From the NCBI GenBank assembly GCA_965243835.1, contig OZ251578.1, positions 2,356,001 to 2,420,000 on the forward strand: 64,000 nt of DNA, read 5' to 3'. This DNA is from G965202665 sp965243835. GTDB lineage: Bacteria > Actinomycetota > Acidimicrobiia > Spongiisociales > Spongiisociaceae. The notes beneath the pieces are model-generated. The model was not told the DNA's origin. It searched no databases and was given only the letters and a program-made list of their open reading frames with translations. The translations under genes were made by a program, and so were the position numbers. Each line of letters opens with the position of its first letter. Within the stretch, counting starts at the first letter, position 1. This document shows positions 27,801 through 36,667 of this stretch, one piece after another.

Positions 27801-30800
27801 GGTGACGTTGAGCATCCCGGCGGGAAGTACGACTAGCGGCGCTTCTGCGTTGTCGGGGTTGCTGATTGTGCAGGACACAATCGCGGAGGGGGATCAGTCC
27901 ATCAACGTGGGAGGCTCCGCGACCGGGTTCGCCGTCAGCAGGGCGGCTTTGTCTATCACCGATGACGATATGGCGATTACTCTGGAAGCGGATACCGATG
28001 ATTCCACCTCGCCCCCGGCGTTGGAGGATACCTTGTCGGAGGGCGAAACAGCGGCGGTGAAGGTACGGGCCTCGTTCGCAGATGGGGTGACGAATGGTTT
28101 GACCTCCGATTTGGCAGTGTCGGTAACCGCGGGTGAGTCATCACCGAGGTCGGCGAAGGAAGGGACCGGGGGTGATTTCACCGCTCCCGCCTCGCCGACG
28201 GCGGTGACGATCCGCACCGGGCAGACTGAAAGCGACTGGACGGACCTTGCGGGGTTGGCGGTGTCTGAGGATACGATAACGGAGGGGGAGGAGACGTTTT
28301 TGGTTACCGGAACAGTACCCGGCGGAACGGATGTGTCGACAGTTACGCTCCGGATCGGGGCCAGCGACGACGCTTTACAAGTGTCGGTATCGCCGGAGAC
28401 GGTGGCGGAGCAGGCGGATCCGCATACGATTACGGTCACCGCCGGGTTCGCAGGCGCGTCCGCCTCGGAGTTGACAGCGGCCACGACGGTGAACATGGCG
28501 GTGACGGCCGGGGATACCAACGGGGCCACCCTGGCTACATCCTGCCCGACGGCTACCGAGGACGCCTGCACCGACAACGCCGCGTTTGATATCAGCATCC
28601 CCCTCGGGCAGACCTCCGCTGACGGCACGTTTAGCCTAAGGGCCCGGCAGGACGGGGATACGGAGACGATCCAGACGTTGAAAATCACCGGCACCGCCGC
28701 GGGGGATTCAACGAACTCGGATACGGCTACGTTGAATATCGCGGACTCCGGCATACAAGTGGAGTTGCTGAACCCGGCCGACGACACCGCCCTGGCGTCC
28801 TTGGGGGAAGACAGCGGCGCATCACAGGTGAAAGTGAAGGTGACTATGCCCGGGGCAGTGTCCGCGGAGACGGTAGTGGGGCTCAACATAGGCAGCGAAT
28901 CCGCCACCGAGGACACGAATAATGCTTGGGCGATACGGGAGGACTACCGGATAAGCGGCCTGTCGACCCCGACTGGGACTCCCGCCAACCACGAGCTGGG
29001 AGTAGTCGTGGCGACTAACGAAACGACCGGGGAGGCGACTTTCACGATCGAGATTCAAGACGACAACGCAGACGAAGACGATGAGGAACCCATTCAGGTT
29101 ACAGGCGCCGCGGTTAACTCGTTGCCCGTATTAGAAGCCGCACTCGCCATCGCCGACAACGACAACCCTCCCAACGTGGTCTTGGCGTTGGAAACTGCCG
29201 ACGGGCAGGCCTTGACCGATGTCCAGGAAGACGACAGCAACCCGACGACGGTGCAAGTACGGGCCGCCTACCAGGGAACCGCGTTGTCCGACAAAACGGT
29301 GACCATCCCCATAACGGTCGGGAAAACCGCCGACGGGGAGGCCACCGCCGGGACCGACTACCAGACGGTACCTGCGTTCAACATAGTCATCAACCCCTAT
29401 GAAACCGACGGGACCAACACCTTTCAGTTGGTAATAGACAGCGAAGACGACTCGGACGCGGAGGGACCGGAAACGGTGACTGTCGCCGGAGACGCCACCG
29501 GGCTCCCGGTAGAAACGATAGGGGAAGCGTCGTTGACGATCACAGACGACGACGCGGCCATCACCCTGGCGTTCCTGAACGCCTCCGACGAACCACTGGC
29601 GTCGCTGGAGGAAGGAACCGGAGCCACCAGCATTAAGATACGAGCCTCCTACCCCGATGGGAAAAGTTTGCCCGACGCGCAAACCATATCGCTCACCCTG
29701 GAAGGGACCGCTTCCGCGTCTGACTACCAAGCGACCGGCTTCCCCACCCAAATCACCATCCCCGCCAATCAAACCAGCGTCGCCGAAACCTTCACCCTCG
29801 ACCTAGGCGGCGCCCGCGATGACGACATTGACGAACCGGATGAGACCCTGCGCGTAAGCGGCGCGCTGGCCGGGTTCATCGTCAACTCCGGCGCCCTGGA
29901 GATAACCGACAACGACGCCCCGCCCACCGGGATCATCCTGACCGTCAACCCGAACACGGCGGCCGAGAACCGGGGAACCTCCCGTCTCACCGTACGATTA
30001 ACCGCTACCCTAGTTGGCAACCGGAGCTCCCAACCCACACCGGTGCGGGTAACAGTCGGCGGCTCGGGAAGCACCGCCGCCAGCCCCAGCGACTACCGCG
30101 ACCTCCGTCCGTCGTCTTTGACGATCACCATCCCCGCCGAAGGCCGCACCGGCCCCGGGTCTTTCTCCCTCATCATCAACAGCGACGACCAAACCGAATC
30201 AACGGAACGCATCAGAATAACCGCCGTCAGCGACTTCGGCAACACTGCCGCCGACTTCCGCATCACCAACGTGAGCACCGCCGACCCCGGGGGAGGCGGC
30301 GGAGGAGCCCCGCCCCCCAGCGGCGGAGGAGGGGGCGGAGGGGGCGCGCCTCCCCCCGCGGGGCCGGCAACCCCGCCCCCGCCCCCGGCGGAGCCGGTAT
30401 GCCAGGGGCGGTTCTGCGATGAGGACGGCAGCGTCCACCAAGCCAACATCGAACAAATCGCCGCCTGGGAAATCACCCTCGGATGCGACGCCAACGACGC
30501 CACCAAGTTCTGCCCGTCGGCGCAGATCACCAGAAGGCAAATGGCCGCCTTCCTCTACCGCGCCGTCAACCGACTCGGACCCATCCCACCCCCCGAAGGC
30601 ATAGAAATCAGCGACGTTCCCGCCGACGCCTGGTACCGCACTTTCGCCGACTGGGTGGTCTCCACCGGAGCCTTCGCCGCCCCCGACGGACAATTCAACC
30701 CCGGCGGAGTCGTCACCCGGGCGGACATGGCGGTGATGATGATCGCCTCCTTCCCCGACATAAACGCCGTGGACGAGCCCGAAGGCCTGTTCAACGACGT

Positions 30801-30975
30801 AACAGACGCGGACCCGGAGGTGGTGCGGGCCGTGGAGGGGATGTACCACACCGGCGTCACCAAGGGATGCAGCGCCGAGCCTCTCAACTACTGTCCAGAC
30901 CAGCCCGTAACCAGGGCGCAGATGGCTTCCTTCTTCGTCCGCGCCGTCAACTACACCCCCCCGACCGACAGCTAA
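24847..30975 (+). CDS. Giant secreted surface protein: Calx-beta-like repeats plus SLH-like modules
   Basis: A 2,042-residue protein. A signal peptide (LVAVAAVGLASALLSAP) is followed by about fourteen Calx-beta-like units, each ending with an ETIRFTGTA- or DDD-type strand and a new ITLSL start. The first three units are nearly identical with a 363-bp (121-residue) DNA period beginning at 24946, 25309 and 25672. A Gly/Pro-rich hinge (about 1810-1850) leads to three SLH-like modules from VCQGRFCDEDGSVHQANIE to the end, which probably bind the cell wall. GGAAAGGAAG precedes the ATG. An adhesin or S-layer-like role is likely but inferred. Confidence 0.88.
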   Translation: MMRRMLVAVAAVGLASALLSAPVPVVGQSGTIALSLVDASSTSTTVTEIAEGAGQQTLKVKAVASASTTSNVTVNITVGASGGTATLTTDYTRGASTTTVTINSGDTEGLSSDITITPASDTTAEVDETIRFTGTATNYTVTQVDLTITDRTIILSLVDASDTARTVAAIAEDGGQQTLKVKAVTLAATSANLTVNVNVGAAGGTATLTTDYTRGASTTTVTINSGDTEGLSSNITITPVSDTSAEGDETIRFTGTATGYTVTQVDLTITDRHITLSLVEAADNSMEVTAVEEDGGQQTLQVKAVASAATTANVTVNVTVGTAGGTATLTTDFTRGASTTTVTINSGATEGFSSIITVTPVSDTITEEHETIWFTGAANGYTLVSLVDLTITDQDRWIRVDVNNPQVTEPGAAGWPGIGTNHNGGATLGGVTNEVFTASTRSTYGSNLSPSIHFKAISTDWTDVGSSDYNDPAIRSAWVTISANSVSANRYHNQWGGNFIRVQLQGDHVAEPDEYYQIAMLEPPTGFQSINGRVTIKDDDTRVDLTVDADSGEDGNQTVLAEGDNGSGVTVSGRFSGSSSVIKTDTVVTLSAEGAASPNAGEAGTGDLTYAPSSPNTFTIPAEKILSSDSTTAASTTLTGLSIADDDVVEGPETFRVGVSSDLGANGGATMTITDDDTDIALSVSTEAVAEDDGATTVTVTASFAGSSSELTSATDVTVTVGAGDSNGATPGTDFMTSGTDVTNHEFTISIPAGNTEGSKAFTLTPTTDSDTEGIEKIKVSGTATVGEAVTVTPAEISLADQSITLSLHEAADGDPDLSAVSERGGAQTVRVKAAAGAAVSSETTVTVTVGAAGGTATEGSSADYTRSAGTVDVTIANGDTEGTADVTITPRDDGVAEGPETIRFSGAASGFLVVGDDLKITETIELVLIGSAVGEGDTNAGAVTATARFAGASSSDLTEATDVELSFGAGANTQGADFTAPTPAVTLSIPAGSTTSGASALSGLLIVQDTIAEGDQSINVGGSATGFAVSRAALSITDDDMAITLEADTDDSTSPPALEDTLSEGETAAVKVRASFADGVTNGLTSDLAVSVTAGESSPRSAKEGTGGDFTAPASPTAVTIRTGQTESDWTDLAGLAVSEDTITEGEETFLVTGTVPGGTDVSTVTLRIGASDDALQVSVSPETVAEQADPHTITVTAGFAGASASELTAATTVNMAVTAGDTNGATLATSCPTATEDACTDNAAFDISIPLGQTSADGTFSLRARQDGDTETIQTLKITGTAAGDSTNSDTATLNIADSGIQVELLNPADDTALASLGEDSGASQVKVKVTMPGAVSAETVVGLNIGSESATEDTNNAWAIREDYRISGLSTPTGTPANHELGVVVATNETTGEATFTIEIQDDNADEDDEEPIQVTGAAVNSLPVLEAALAIADNDNPPNVVLALETADGQALTDVQEDDSNPTTVQVRAAYQGTALSDKTVTIPITVGKTADGEATAGTDYQTVPAFNIVINPYETDGTNTFQLVIDSEDDSDAEGPETVTVAGDATGLPVETIGEASLTITDDDAAITLAFLNASDEPLASLEEGTGATSIKIRASYPDGKSLPDAQTISLTLEGTASASDYQATGFPTQITIPANQTSVAETFTLDLGGARDDDIDEPDETLRVSGALAGFIVNSGALEITDNDAPPTGIILTVNPNTAAENRGTSRLTVRLTATLVGNRSSQPTPVRVTVGGSGSTAASPSDYRDLRPSSLTITIPAEGRTGPGSFSLIINSDDQTESTERIRITAVSDFGNTAADFRITNVSTADPGGGGGGAPPPSGGGGGGGGAPPPAGPATPPPPPAEPVCQGRFCDEDGSVHQANIEQIAAWEITLGCDANDATKFCPSAQITRRQMAAFLYRAVNRLGPIPPPEGIEISDVPADAWYRTFADWVVSTGAFAAPDGQFNPGGVVTRADMAVMMIASFPDINAVDEPEGLFNDVTDADPEVVRAVEGMYHTGVTKGCSAEPLNYCPDQPVTRAQMASFFVRAVNYTPPTDS

Positions 30976-31030
30976 ACCAACACCCCCCGGGCCCTTCCCA
31001 ACGGCGGCAGGCGATCGGGATTTCAGGGGT

Positions 31031-32788
31031 TTAGAGGTTTACAGCGGCGGAGGAGACGGCGGCGGTCAGGGAATCCCGGGCGTGGTAGGAGGAGCGCACC
31101 AACGGGCCCGACTCCACATGCGCCAGCCCCAAACGGCGGCCGGCGACGGCGTATTCGGCGAACTCTTCGGGGCGGACGTAGCGGCTCACCGGCCGGTGGC
31201 GGGGGGTGGGGCGCAGGTACTGGCCGATGGTCACCACGTCCGTCCCCACCGCCCGCAGGTCGGCCAAAGCCCCCAAAATCTCCTCCCGGGTTTCCCCCAT
31301 CCCGGCGATCAGCCCCGACTTGACCACCCCCTGCGGACGGAGCCGCTTGGCCCGGGCCAGCAACGTCAGCGACCGCCCGTAACTGGCCGCGGTGCGCACC
31401 TCCCGTTGCAGGCGGAGCACGGTTTCGGTGTTGTGGTTGAGCACCGCCGGCCCCGCCTCCAGCACCCGGCGCAGGTCCTCCTCCTCCCCTTTGAAGTCGG
31501 GGATCAAGACCTCCACCTCGCATCCGGGAACCCGGCGCCGCACTTCGGCCACCGTGCGCGCGAACACCTCCGAACCCCCGTCCGGCAGGTCGTCCCGGTT
31601 GACGGAGGTGATCACCATGTGCCGCAACCCCATCCGGGCCGCGGCCTCCGCCACCCGCCCCGGTTCTTCCCGGTCCAGGCCGGCGGGGCGGCCGGTGGTC
31701 ACGTTGCAGAACCCGCACGCCCGGGTGCAAACGTCCCCCAGGATCATCACCGTGGCCGTGCCCTGCCCCCAGCATTCGTAAATGTTGGGACAGGCGGCCT
31801 CCTCGCATACCGTGTTCAACCCCAACTCCCGCATCATTTTCCCCAAATCCCGGAAGTCCTCCCCTTGCCGGGCCCGCACCCGCATCCCCGGCGGACGGTC
31901 CGGTTCGCCGGGGAGTTTCCGGTTGATCGTCACCGGAACGGAATGCGCCCGGGCGGGGGAGAAACATCCGTCGGCCAGCAAGCGGTCCACCTCGAAGCGG
32001 CGGGGGCGGCCCTGTCCCCGTACGAAAGCCCCCAGTTGCGTCTCGTTGCGCCGGTAGCCGAACACCCCGGCGAAGGCCGGTGTCAGCCGCTCCGTCGTCT
32101 CTTCAATGGAAACGGGGCGGCCCAGCAGTTCGGCGAGGGACGTAACCGGGCGGCCCGTGATCCCGCATGGGTTCATGTGGGTGAAAAAATCCATATCCGG
32201 GTTCACGTTCAGGGCGAACCCGTGCATGGTGACATGCCGGGAAACCCGCACTCCGATGGCGGCGATCTTGCCCCGGGCCGTCCACACCCCCGTGTATCCG
32301 GGCTCCCGCCAACCTTCCGCCCCGAAGCCGGCCAGCGTCCGGATCAGAACCTCCTCCACCGCCCGCACATAGGGGACGATTTGGCGGACATCGGCCAGGC
32401 GCAGGATCGGGTAGCCGACCAACTGGCCGGGGCCGTGATAGGTGACATCGCCCCCCCGGTCGATATCGAACCTTTCCGCCCCCAACTCCGCCAACCGCTC
32501 CCCGGAGACCAGCAGGTGGGAGCCGTCCCCGTTGCGGCCCACCGTATATACATGGGGATGCTCCGCCAACAGCAGATAGTCGGCGTCCGACCGGCCGTTG
32601 CGCCGCCCCTCCCAGAAGGCCCGTTGCAGATCCCAGGCCTCCCGGTAGGCCATCCGCCCCAGCCAACGGGTGCGAAGCAAACCGGGATCGGCGACCAACC
32701 CCCGGGAGGGGGCGGGGGGAGGAACCGGAAGCGTCCGGGGAACCCCCTCTCGGACGGGGGGCGGGCTCAGACCAACTGCTGTTCCCAA
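31031..32788 (-). CDS. lipB-lipA: Fused octanoyltransferase (LipB) - lipoyl synthase (LipA)
   Basis: One uninterrupted frame encodes both lipoate-assembly enzymes. The N-terminal about 250 residues are LipB: GGDVTYHGPGQLVGYPIL, GKIAAIGVRVSRHVTMHG and the catalytic Cys/Lys region NPCGITGRPVTSL. The C-terminal about 300 residues are LipA: auxiliary-cluster cysteines in CEEAACPNIYEC and radical-SAM CTRACGFC, with a late RSSYHARD. The fused enzyme would attach octanoate and insert sulfur. The start is uncertain: TTG 32788 has GGAG at good spacing and overlaps E2; TTG 32794 and TTG 32698 are alternatives. It follows the E2 gene in one operon. Confidence 0.9.
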   Translation of the reverse strand: MGTAVGLSPPPVREGVPRTLPVPPPAPSRGLVADPGLLRTRWLGRMAYREAWDLQRAFWEGRRNGRSDADYLLLAEHPHVYTVGRNGDGSHLLVSGERLAELGAERFDIDRGGDVTYHGPGQLVGYPILRLADVRQIVPYVRAVEEVLIRTLAGFGAEGWREPGYTGVWTARGKIAAIGVRVSRHVTMHGFALNVNPDMDFFTHMNPCGITGRPVTSLAELLGRPVSIEETTERLTPAFAGVFGYRRNETQLGAFVRGQGRPRRFEVDRLLADGCFSPARAHSVPVTINRKLPGEPDRPPGMRVRARQGEDFRDLGKMMRELGLNTVCEEAACPNIYECWGQGTATVMILGDVCTRACGFCNVTTGRPAGLDREEPGRVAEAAARMGLRHMVITSVNRDDLPDGGSEVFARTVAEVRRRVPGCEVEVLIPDFKGEEEDLRRVLEAGPAVLNHNTETVLRLQREVRTAASYGRSLTLLARAKRLRPQGVVKSGLIAGMGETREEILGALADLRAVGTDVVTIGQYLRPTPRHRPVSRYVRPEEFAEYAVAGRRLGLAHVESGPLVRSSYHARDSLTAAVSSAAVNL

Positions 32789-34191
32789 TCCCAAGTCTCC
32801 AGATTGTCCCGGATGCGGCGCAGGAACAGGGAAGCGGTGGAGCCGTCGAAGGCGCGGTGATCCCAGGAGAAACCCAGGTATCCGAGATGGCGCACCGCAA
32901 TCGTGTCCTGGCCGTCCACGGTGGTCACCACCTTGGGCCGTTTGGCGATGGTGTCCGTGGACAGGATGGCGACGTTGGGCAGGTTGATGACGGGGGCGGA
33001 GATGAACGAACCGTGCGGTCCGGGGTTGGTGATGGTAAAGGTGCTGACCGAAATGTCATCCGGGCCCAGGTCTCCGGAGCGGGCCCGCTCCCCCACGTCC
33101 CGGATTTTGCGGGCCAGCCCCCGCAGGGTGTAGTCGCCCGCCTCCCGGATGGTGGCCACCAACAGGCCCGCCTGATCCAAGTCCACGGCGATCCCCAAAT
33201 GGATGTCCTGGTGGAACACCGCCTTGCGCTCCTCGTAATGGAAGGAGGAGTTGACCACCGGGTATTCCCGCAGGGCGTCCATAACGGCCCGGGCGATGAA
33301 GGGCAGATAGGTAAGGGAGAAACCTTCGGCGGCCCGGAAGGTTTCGCGGTGGGCGCGGCGCACCCGCTCCACCGCCTCGAAGTCCACTTCCATCGCCGTC
33401 CACACATGGGCGGCGGTCTGTTTGGAGTTGACCATATTGGCGGCGATCCGGGCCCGCAGGCGGTCGATGTCCCGCACTTCGTCCCCGCGCCGCGCCGCCA
33501 GCCCGCCGCCGGCGACCGCCGCGGCCGGAACCGCCGGGGAGGGAGCCGGAGCGGGCGCCGGGGCCGGTGTCGGTTCAGGAGCGTCCGGGGCGGGAGGGGG
33601 GGCGGCGCTTTCCATGCTTTCGATGTAGGCCAGCAGATCGTTGCGGGTGACCCGTCCGTCCCGGCCGGTTCCCGTCACGTCGGCGGGGTCCACCCCGTGC
33701 TCCCGGGCCAATTTGCGCACCACCGGGGACAGGAACGCGGCCGCGGAGGGCGCGGGGGCGAGTTCCGGCGCGGCCGGGGCAGGTTCGGGAGCGGGCGCGA
33801 CGGGCTCGGGCGCGACCGGCTCGGGCGCGGCGGCGGCCGGGCCGATTTCGGGAGCAGGGGCGGGCTCGGGGGCGGGCGGGGCCTCGTCCGCCGGAGCGGG
33901 AGCCGGTTCCGGTTCCGGTTGGGCCGCCTGCGGGGCGGGGGCGGCTTCTTCCCCGGGGGCGGCGATGACCGCCATCGGGGAGCCCACCTGAATGGTCTCG
34001 CCCTCCGCCGCCAGAATCTCCTGCACCACGCCGGTCACCGGCGAGGGAACTTCCGTGTCCACCTTGTCGGTGGAAATCTCAACCAGCATTTCGTCGGTGG
34101 CGACGGCGTCCCCCACCTGTTTCAGCCAGCGGAGGATGGTCCCCTCCGTGACCGTCTCCCCCAGTTGGGGCATGGAAACCGTAGTCGGCAT
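32767..34191 (-). CDS. Dihydrolipoamide acyltransferase (E2)
   Basis: A 474-residue E2 core enzyme. The N-terminal lipoyl domain has its lysine in STDKVDTEVPSP near residue 43. A long Ala/Pro/Glu linker follows (about 80-150), then a peripheral-subunit-binding domain (SPVVRKLAREHGVDPADV), a second Pro/Ala linker and a catalytic domain ending with SWDHRAFDGSTASLFL, where HRAFDG is the active-site HxxxDG. It lies between lpd and lipBA on the same strand. The acyl substrate (pyruvate, 2-oxoglutarate or branched-chain) is undecided. Confidence 0.93.
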   Translation of the reverse strand: MPTTVSMPQLGETVTEGTILRWLKQVGDAVATDEMLVEISTDKVDTEVPSPVTGVVQEILAAEGETIQVGSPMAVIAAPGEEAAPAPQAAQPEPEPAPAPADEAPPAPEPAPAPEIGPAAAAPEPVAPEPVAPAPEPAPAAPELAPAPSAAAFLSPVVRKLAREHGVDPADVTGTGRDGRVTRNDLLAYIESMESAAPPPAPDAPEPTPAPAPAPAPSPAVPAAAVAGGGLAARRGDEVRDIDRLRARIAANMVNSKQTAAHVWTAMEVDFEAVERVRRAHRETFRAAEGFSLTYLPFIARAVMDALREYPVVNSSFHYEERKAVFHQDIHLGIAVDLDQAGLLVATIREAGDYTLRGLARKIRDVGERARSGDLGPDDISVSTFTITNPGPHGSFISAPVINLPNVAILSTDTIAKRPKVVTTVDGQDTIAVRHLGYLGFSWDHRAFDGSTASLFLRRIRDNLETWDWEQQLV

Positions 34192-34225
34192 CTTCTCTCC
34201 TCTTTCTCGTCTCGTTTTGCGAACT

Positions 34226-35608
34226 TCAGTGCAGGGGGCGTCCGGCGGCCCCCAGCAACGTCTCCCCCACCGCCTCCGACAGGGTGGGGTGGGCGTGCAC
34301 GAAGGCGGCCGCTTCCTCGGGCAGGGCCTCCCATCCCACCGCGTACATCAACTCGTGAATCAGCTCCCCGGCCTGCGGGCCGACCACCGTCGCCCCCACG
34401 ATGGGCCCCCCCGCCTGGTTCACAACTTTCACGAACCCCTGATTCTGCCCGATCATCTGCGCCCGGCCCACCCCGACGAAGGAATGGTCGGTCACCTCCG
34501 CTTCCATCCCCTCCGCCTCGGCTTGCGCCTGCGTCAACCCCACCGCCGCCACCTCCGGGTGGGTGTAGACCACGTTGGGCAGGGCCCGGTAGTTCACCGG
34601 GGCGGCGCGGCCGGTGGCGATGTGGGTGACGGCGGCGATGGCTTCGGCGAAGGCCCCATGCGCCAGCCCGGGGGTCCCGGCCGCGATGTCCCCCACCGCG
34701 TACAATCCCGGCTGACCGGTCTGCATAGTGTCCAAATCGACGATTACGTAGCCGCGCTCGGTCTCCGCCCCGGTCTCTTCCAGCCCCAGCCCGGCGGTCA
34801 CCGGACTCCGCCCCACCGCCACCAGCACCGCGTCTACTTCCGCCCGCTCCCCGCCCCCCCGCAACGCCAAGCCGGGGGAACGTTCCAACTCGGCCGCCGC
34901 CCCCAGTACGAACTTCACCCCCCGGCGCTCCAAATGTTTTTGCAACTCCCGGGCCGCGCCCGGTTCGAATCCGGGCAGTATCTGGTCCATCATCTCAAAC
35001 ACCGTCACCGCGCTTCCCACCTCGGCCAGCAGGGCCGCGAACTCGCACCCCACGATCCCGCCGCCCACGATCCCCGCCCGCTCCGGACGTTGCGGCCAGT
35101 CCAGGGCATGGTCGGAGGAAACCACCTCCCGTCCGTCGAACTCCAAGCCGGGCACCTCGCTGGGGACCGACCCGGTGGCCAGAATGATATTGTCCGCCTG
35201 CAACCGGACGGAGGCCTCCCCGGTTTCCGCCGCTACCGCCCCCGGCCCGTCCAGCCGCCCCCGGCCGTTGATCACCTCCACTCCCCGTTGCTTCAGCAAT
35301 CCGCCCAGGCCCCGCACCAGGCCGTTCACGATTTTGTTTTTGCGGGCCAAGGCGGTCGGCCAGTCAAACCGGGCCTCGCCGGTTATCACCCCGAACTCGC
35401 CCGCTTTGCGGACGGTGGAGTAAACCTCGGCCGAGGCCAGCCAACTCTTGGCTGGGATGCACCCCCGCAACAGGCAGGTGCCGCCCACCGCGTCCCGCTC
35501 CACCAGCGCCACTGACAGGTCGAAGTTGCGGGCGTAGAGGGCGGCGGCGTATCCGCCGGGGCCGCCGCCGATGATCACCAGGTCGCAGTTGCGGGTTTCC
35601 CGATTCAT
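34226..35608 (-). CDS. lpdA: Dihydrolipoamide dehydrogenase (E3)
   Basis: A 460-residue flavoprotein disulfide reductase. FAD-binding GGGPGGYAAAL is near the N-terminus, the redox-active pair is in GGTCLLRGCIPAK, the NAD-binding motif is VGGGIVGCEFAALL, a second FAD motif is YAVGDIAAG, and the C-terminal catalytic dyad is in HAHPTLSE. It reoxidises dihydrolipoamide for the complex. It is the first gene of the lpd-E2-lipBA operon. Confidence 0.95.
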   Translation of the reverse strand: MNRETRNCDLVIIGGGPGGYAAALYARNFDLSVALVERDAVGGTCLLRGCIPAKSWLASAEVYSTVRKAGEFGVITGEARFDWPTALARKNKIVNGLVRGLGGLLKQRGVEVINGRGRLDGPGAVAAETGEASVRLQADNIILATGSVPSEVPGLEFDGREVVSSDHALDWPQRPERAGIVGGGIVGCEFAALLAEVGSAVTVFEMMDQILPGFEPGAARELQKHLERRGVKFVLGAAAELERSPGLALRGGGERAEVDAVLVAVGRSPVTAGLGLEETGAETERGYVIVDLDTMQTGQPGLYAVGDIAAGTPGLAHGAFAEAIAAVTHIATGRAAPVNYRALPNVVYTHPEVAAVGLTQAQAEAEGMEAEVTDHSFVGVGRAQMIGQNQGFVKVVNQAGGPIVGATVVGPQAGELIHELMYAVGWEALPEEAAAFVHAHPTLSEAVGETLLGAAGRPLH

Positions 35609-35644
35609 ACGGCCCAGTCTAGCCCCGCCGCTAATCTGGCGTTA

Positions 35645-35737
35645 ATGCCCACCCGTTACCTGATCCTCGGGGCGCTGATCACCGCCCTGCTCATCCTGGG
35701 GGCTTCCGGCCTCTGGTTCCTGCAGGCCATCCTGTAA
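35645..35737 (+). CDS. Small single-pass membrane protein candidate
   Basis: A 30-codon frame from ATG 35645 to TAA, divergent from lpdA and 36 bp from its start. The product is almost entirely one hydrophobic helix (YLILGALITALLILGASGLW). No clear ribosome-binding site is seen. Codon choice is high-GC and gene-like. It could be a real small membrane protein or a chance frame. Confidence 0.35.
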   Translation: MPTRYLILGALITALLILGASGLWFLQAIL

Positions 35738-35756
35738 ACCGGCCTCCGGCCCGGCA

Positions 35757-35925
35757 AACCGGCGCAATCCGGCCTGCGCAGAAATTTGAAAATTTTCGCC
35801 GCTTCTCCGACCCACCCACTCCACCCCCCGCCCGGCCCGCCCTCCAACATAGTCAATTTTTCGGTTTAAAACAAGGGTCTTTTTTCGCGAGGTTGGCAAA
35901 AGTCCTGGTAGATGGCCGAATTGCG
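35757..35925 (-). repeat. AT-rich inverted repeat, left copy
   Basis: Read on the minus strand, this stretch matches 38990-39165 on the plus strand. Shared landmarks in order are CCATCTACCAG, a GCGAAAAAA or GGGAAAAAA run, TTTTAAACCGAAAAATTGACTA (with small differences), GGGCCGGGCGGGGGGTGG and a GAAAATTTT block. The two copies are in opposite orientation and enclose the hydrolase, pgl and AlkA-like genes. The stretch 35738-36001 otherwise contains no gene. Confidence 0.75.
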
Positions 35926-36001
35926 GCTAAAGATTTCTTTCGCGAGTTCGTAAATCCGCAGGGCGGCCGACATCGATAACGACAGTACCCCGCCGGGCGT
36001 C

Positions 36002-36667
36002 TCACAGGGCGTTAATCCAACGGGAGGCGCGGGCGACGACCTCCTCCCGGACCTGCTCGGCGGTGCGGCCGGAGCGTTTGCGGACGGCCAGCGCATGGTC
36101 GGCCCCGGGTATGATCTCCACCGTCGCCTGCGGGAGCGGACGCAAGTGACGATCCGCTAAATGGGGCAGGGCCAGCGGGTCGCGGTCGCCGATGATGAAC
36201 AGCAGGGGAACCGCGGCCCGGGGCAGATGCTCCACCCGCAGTTTCTCCGGACGCCCCGCCGGATGCAACGGGTAGGAGAAGGCGACCGCCCCCGCGCACG
36301 GCTCCCCCTCCGCCGCCAGCAGGGTGGACATTCGCCCCCCCAGGGAACGGCCCGCCAGCACAACCGGGTGAAACCGTTCCCGCAACCAGGAGGCGGCCGC
36401 CCGGTGGCATTCCAACAACTTCCCCGGCCGGTCCGGAGGGCGCCGGCCCCCATCCCGCTCCCGCGCTTCCATAAAGGGGTAGTTGAAAGTGAGCGTCGGG
36501 TGACCGAGCGCGGCCAACCCTTCCCCGAGGAGCGCGGTCGCCGGATGGTCCTGCCCGGCCCCCGCCCCATGCGCCAACAGAACCGCCGCCCCCCGCGGAC
36601 GGCGCGGACGCCGCCAACGGCCGGTCACGCTCCCCCCGTCCCACTTGATCACCGCCCGTCGCGCCAT
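36002..36667 (-). CDS. Alpha/beta hydrolase, TEX30/KANSL3-like
   Basis: A 221-residue compact alpha/beta hydrolase. VLLAHGAGAGQDHP provides the oxyanion region, LAGRSLGGRMS the nucleophile, FIIGDRDPLA the acid and PGADHALAV the histidine. The short length and GRSLGGR elbow are typical of the TEX30/KANSL3-like group, whose bacterial members are uncharacterised. It is flanked by gene-free DNA on both sides. Confidence 0.82.
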   Translation of the reverse strand: MARRAVIKWDGGSVTGRWRRPRRPRGAAVLLAHGAGAGQDHPATALLGEGLAALGHPTLTFNYPFMEARERDGGRRPPDRPGKLLECHRAAASWLRERFHPVVLAGRSLGGRMSTLLAAEGEPCAGAVAFSYPLHPAGRPEKLRVEHLPRAAVPLLFIIGDRDPLALPHLADRHLRPLPQATVEIIPGADHALAVRKRSGRTAEQVREEVVARASRWINAL

